21,580 nucleotides of DNA from an uncultured Bacteroidales bacterium (lineage in GTDB: Bacteria > Bacteroidota > Bacteroidia > Bacteroidales > Paludibacteraceae). Location of the stretch: assembly GCA_903929065.1 (NCBI GenBank), contig CAIYTJ010000458.1, forward strand, positions 1 to 21,580, in the 5' to 3' direction. Made by a program: the position numbers and the translations under genes. The notes beneath the pieces are model-generated. The model ran no database searches. It worked only from the letters and a program-made list of their open reading frames with translations, and had not been told where the DNA came from. This document shows, in pieces, positions 20,594 to 21,580 of the stretch (its first letter is position 1; each line of letters begins with the position of its first letter).

Positions 20594-21580
20594 GGATATC
20601 CGATGGCAAAATGCAGGGCAAAATCATCATTGAAATTAGGTGCTATCCGCCATTTATCCAGCCGACTGGTTCTTGCCGGATCATACAATTTGACACCCAT
20701 ATCTACACGGGCAATAAAAAATTTGAAGTCAAAACGCACTCCTAATCCATAAGCTATCGCAATCTGATTCATAAAGTTATCAAACTGGAAATCACCGTTT
20801 AATTGAGTCGGATATTTTTTTATCGTCCAGATATTCCCGGCATCGAGAAAAAGTGCTCCTTCCATTATCCAAAACAATTTTGCACGATATTCCATATTCA
20901 TATCCAGTTTTATATCGCCAACCTGGTTAAAATCGCGAGGCAAACCCGAAATTCGCTGGTAAGAACCCGGTCCGAGTGTGCTTTCACTCCATCCTCGGAC
21001 ACTATTAGCGCCACCACTGTAAAACCGCTTTTCAAAAGGAATTACGTCACCATTTCCGTATGGAATTCCAAGTCCGACATCCAAATGATAAACAAAGCGA
21101 TTGTCCTGATCAAAAATCTGGTGATGGGTGATATTGAATTCACCTTTTACATATTGTGCATATCTGACATTCAAAATTGTATAGTAGCCTGTCGTATCCC
21201 GTTTTCCAAACAAATGCCCCAATCCGTTTAATAAATTTCCGGCAGTCTCAATCGAATAACGTGTTACCGAATAATCTTTCAGCGGGCGATTTTCATTAAA
21301 TGTAGTATGCGAGCCGTTATAACCAATTCGCCAGATAAAATGGTCCTCATAATTGTATGGATTGAAAATTGGTTTCAATGGATTCAGAAAACTTTCACGA
21401 AATGCAGGATAAGTATAAATCTGGACATAACTCAGGTCGAATAACTGGAAATTATGACGGTATTGTCCACGATTCCAGGAATAATTGATTCCACCACTGG
21501 CATTGGTTGTTGTGAATTCTCCCGGCCGGAACTGGTAGTTGAAGGAGGTGGTAAATTCCGTGTTGGCATGAATATTTCGC
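20587..21580 (-). CDS. Omp85 superfamily (BamA/TamA-type) outer-membrane barrel protein, C-terminal part
   Basis: 331 residues of the C-terminal 16-stranded beta-barrel of an Omp85 protein; the frame stays open to the window edge, so the N-terminal part, where POTRA domains would be expected, lies outside. The TTG at 21378 is internal, because the upstream frame continues with barrel-like alternation (for example SWNRGQYRHNFQLFDLSYVQ). The key motif is the L6 loop sequence SVRGW inside RFYSGGANSVRGWSESTLGP, the family's (V/I)RG(F/Y/W) signature. Strands with an aromatic/hydrophobic alternation follow, and the protein ends FALHFAIGYPF with the C-terminal Phe used as an outer-membrane assembly signal. 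It could be BamA itself or a TamA/TamL-like paralogue; the missing N-terminus would decide. Confidence 0.92.
   Translation of the reverse strand, partial: RNIHANTEFTTSFNYQFRPGEFTTTNASGGINYSWNRGQYRHNFQLFDLSYVQIYTYPAFRESFLNPLKPIFNPYNYEDHFIWRIGYNGSHTTFNENRPLKDYSVTRYSIETAGNLLNGLGHLFGKRDTTGYYTILNVRYAQYVKGEFNITHHQIFDQDNRFVYHLDVGLGIPYGNGDVIPFEKRFYSGGANSVRGWSESTLGPGSYQRISGLPRDFNQVGDIKLDMNMEYRAKLFWIMEGALFLDAGNIWTIKKYPTQLNGDFQFDNFMNQIAIAYGLGVRFDFKFFIARVDMGVKLYDPARTSRLDKWRIAPNFNDDFALHFAIGYPF

Noticed and set aside
20587..21378. Complete 263-residue barrel protein starting at a TTG at 21378
   Set aside because: The frame continues open upstream to the window edge with barrel-like sequence, so the TTG is internal and the gene is partial.

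Overview
The window looks like an ordinary chromosomal stretch of a Bacteroidetes bacterium, most likely order Bacteroidales; Paludibacter-like is my guess. The reasons are the acpP-fabF-rnc order, promoters of the Bacteroidetes type (-7 box TAnnTTTG, sometimes with TTTG at -33), an almost complete lack of Shine-Dalgarno sequences, and the protein families present. There is no transposase, integrase, phage gene, CRISPR array, tRNA or rRNA. Protein calls come from motifs read by eye, not from database searches.

Layout. 1-833 is the 3' part of purD. 989-2140 encodes a sigma-54 response regulator that stops before any DNA-binding domain; it converges on ychF (2288-3385, minus). purN (3562-4128, minus) diverges from the operon acpP-fabF-rnc (4280-6631). 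A long-chain acyl-CoA synthetase (6744-8546) converges on a secreted M6 metalloprotease (8622-10931, minus). A 343-bp divergent spacer with a sigma-54-type promoter leads to an Hsp20 chaperone (11275-11712). Then come sppA (12096-13859), an AT-rich orphan lipoprotein followed 12 nt later by a dihydrouridine synthase (13970-15583), a MurG-like glycosyltransferase (15691-16623), a convergent ferredoxin-nitroreductase (16677-17597, minus), a secreted Asn-rich protein (17739-18959, minus), the overlapping pair cvpA-rnhB (19350-20556), and the C-terminal part of an Omp85 barrel (20587-21580, minus) that runs off the window.

Functional themes are lipid synthesis and activation (acpP, fabF, acyl-CoA synthetase), purine synthesis (purD, purN), RNA metabolism (rnc, dus, rnhB), and envelope or protein quality control (Hsp20, SppA, M6 protease, Omp85 protein).

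Two signals stand out. First, the first 22 codons of rnc encode a near-perfect stem of about 20 bp followed by six Ts: a candidate RNase III self-cleavage site or an attenuator/terminator between fabF and rnc. Second, at least six intergenic regions hold inverted-repeat elements of about 75-150 bp. They share one architecture but have unrelated sequences, and most lie flush with, or overlap, stop codons; one supplies the last residues and stop codon of the glycosyltransferase. A sigma-54 promoter with upstream palindromes in front of hsp20, plus a weaker one before the Asn-rich gene, suggests a small sigma-54 regulon.
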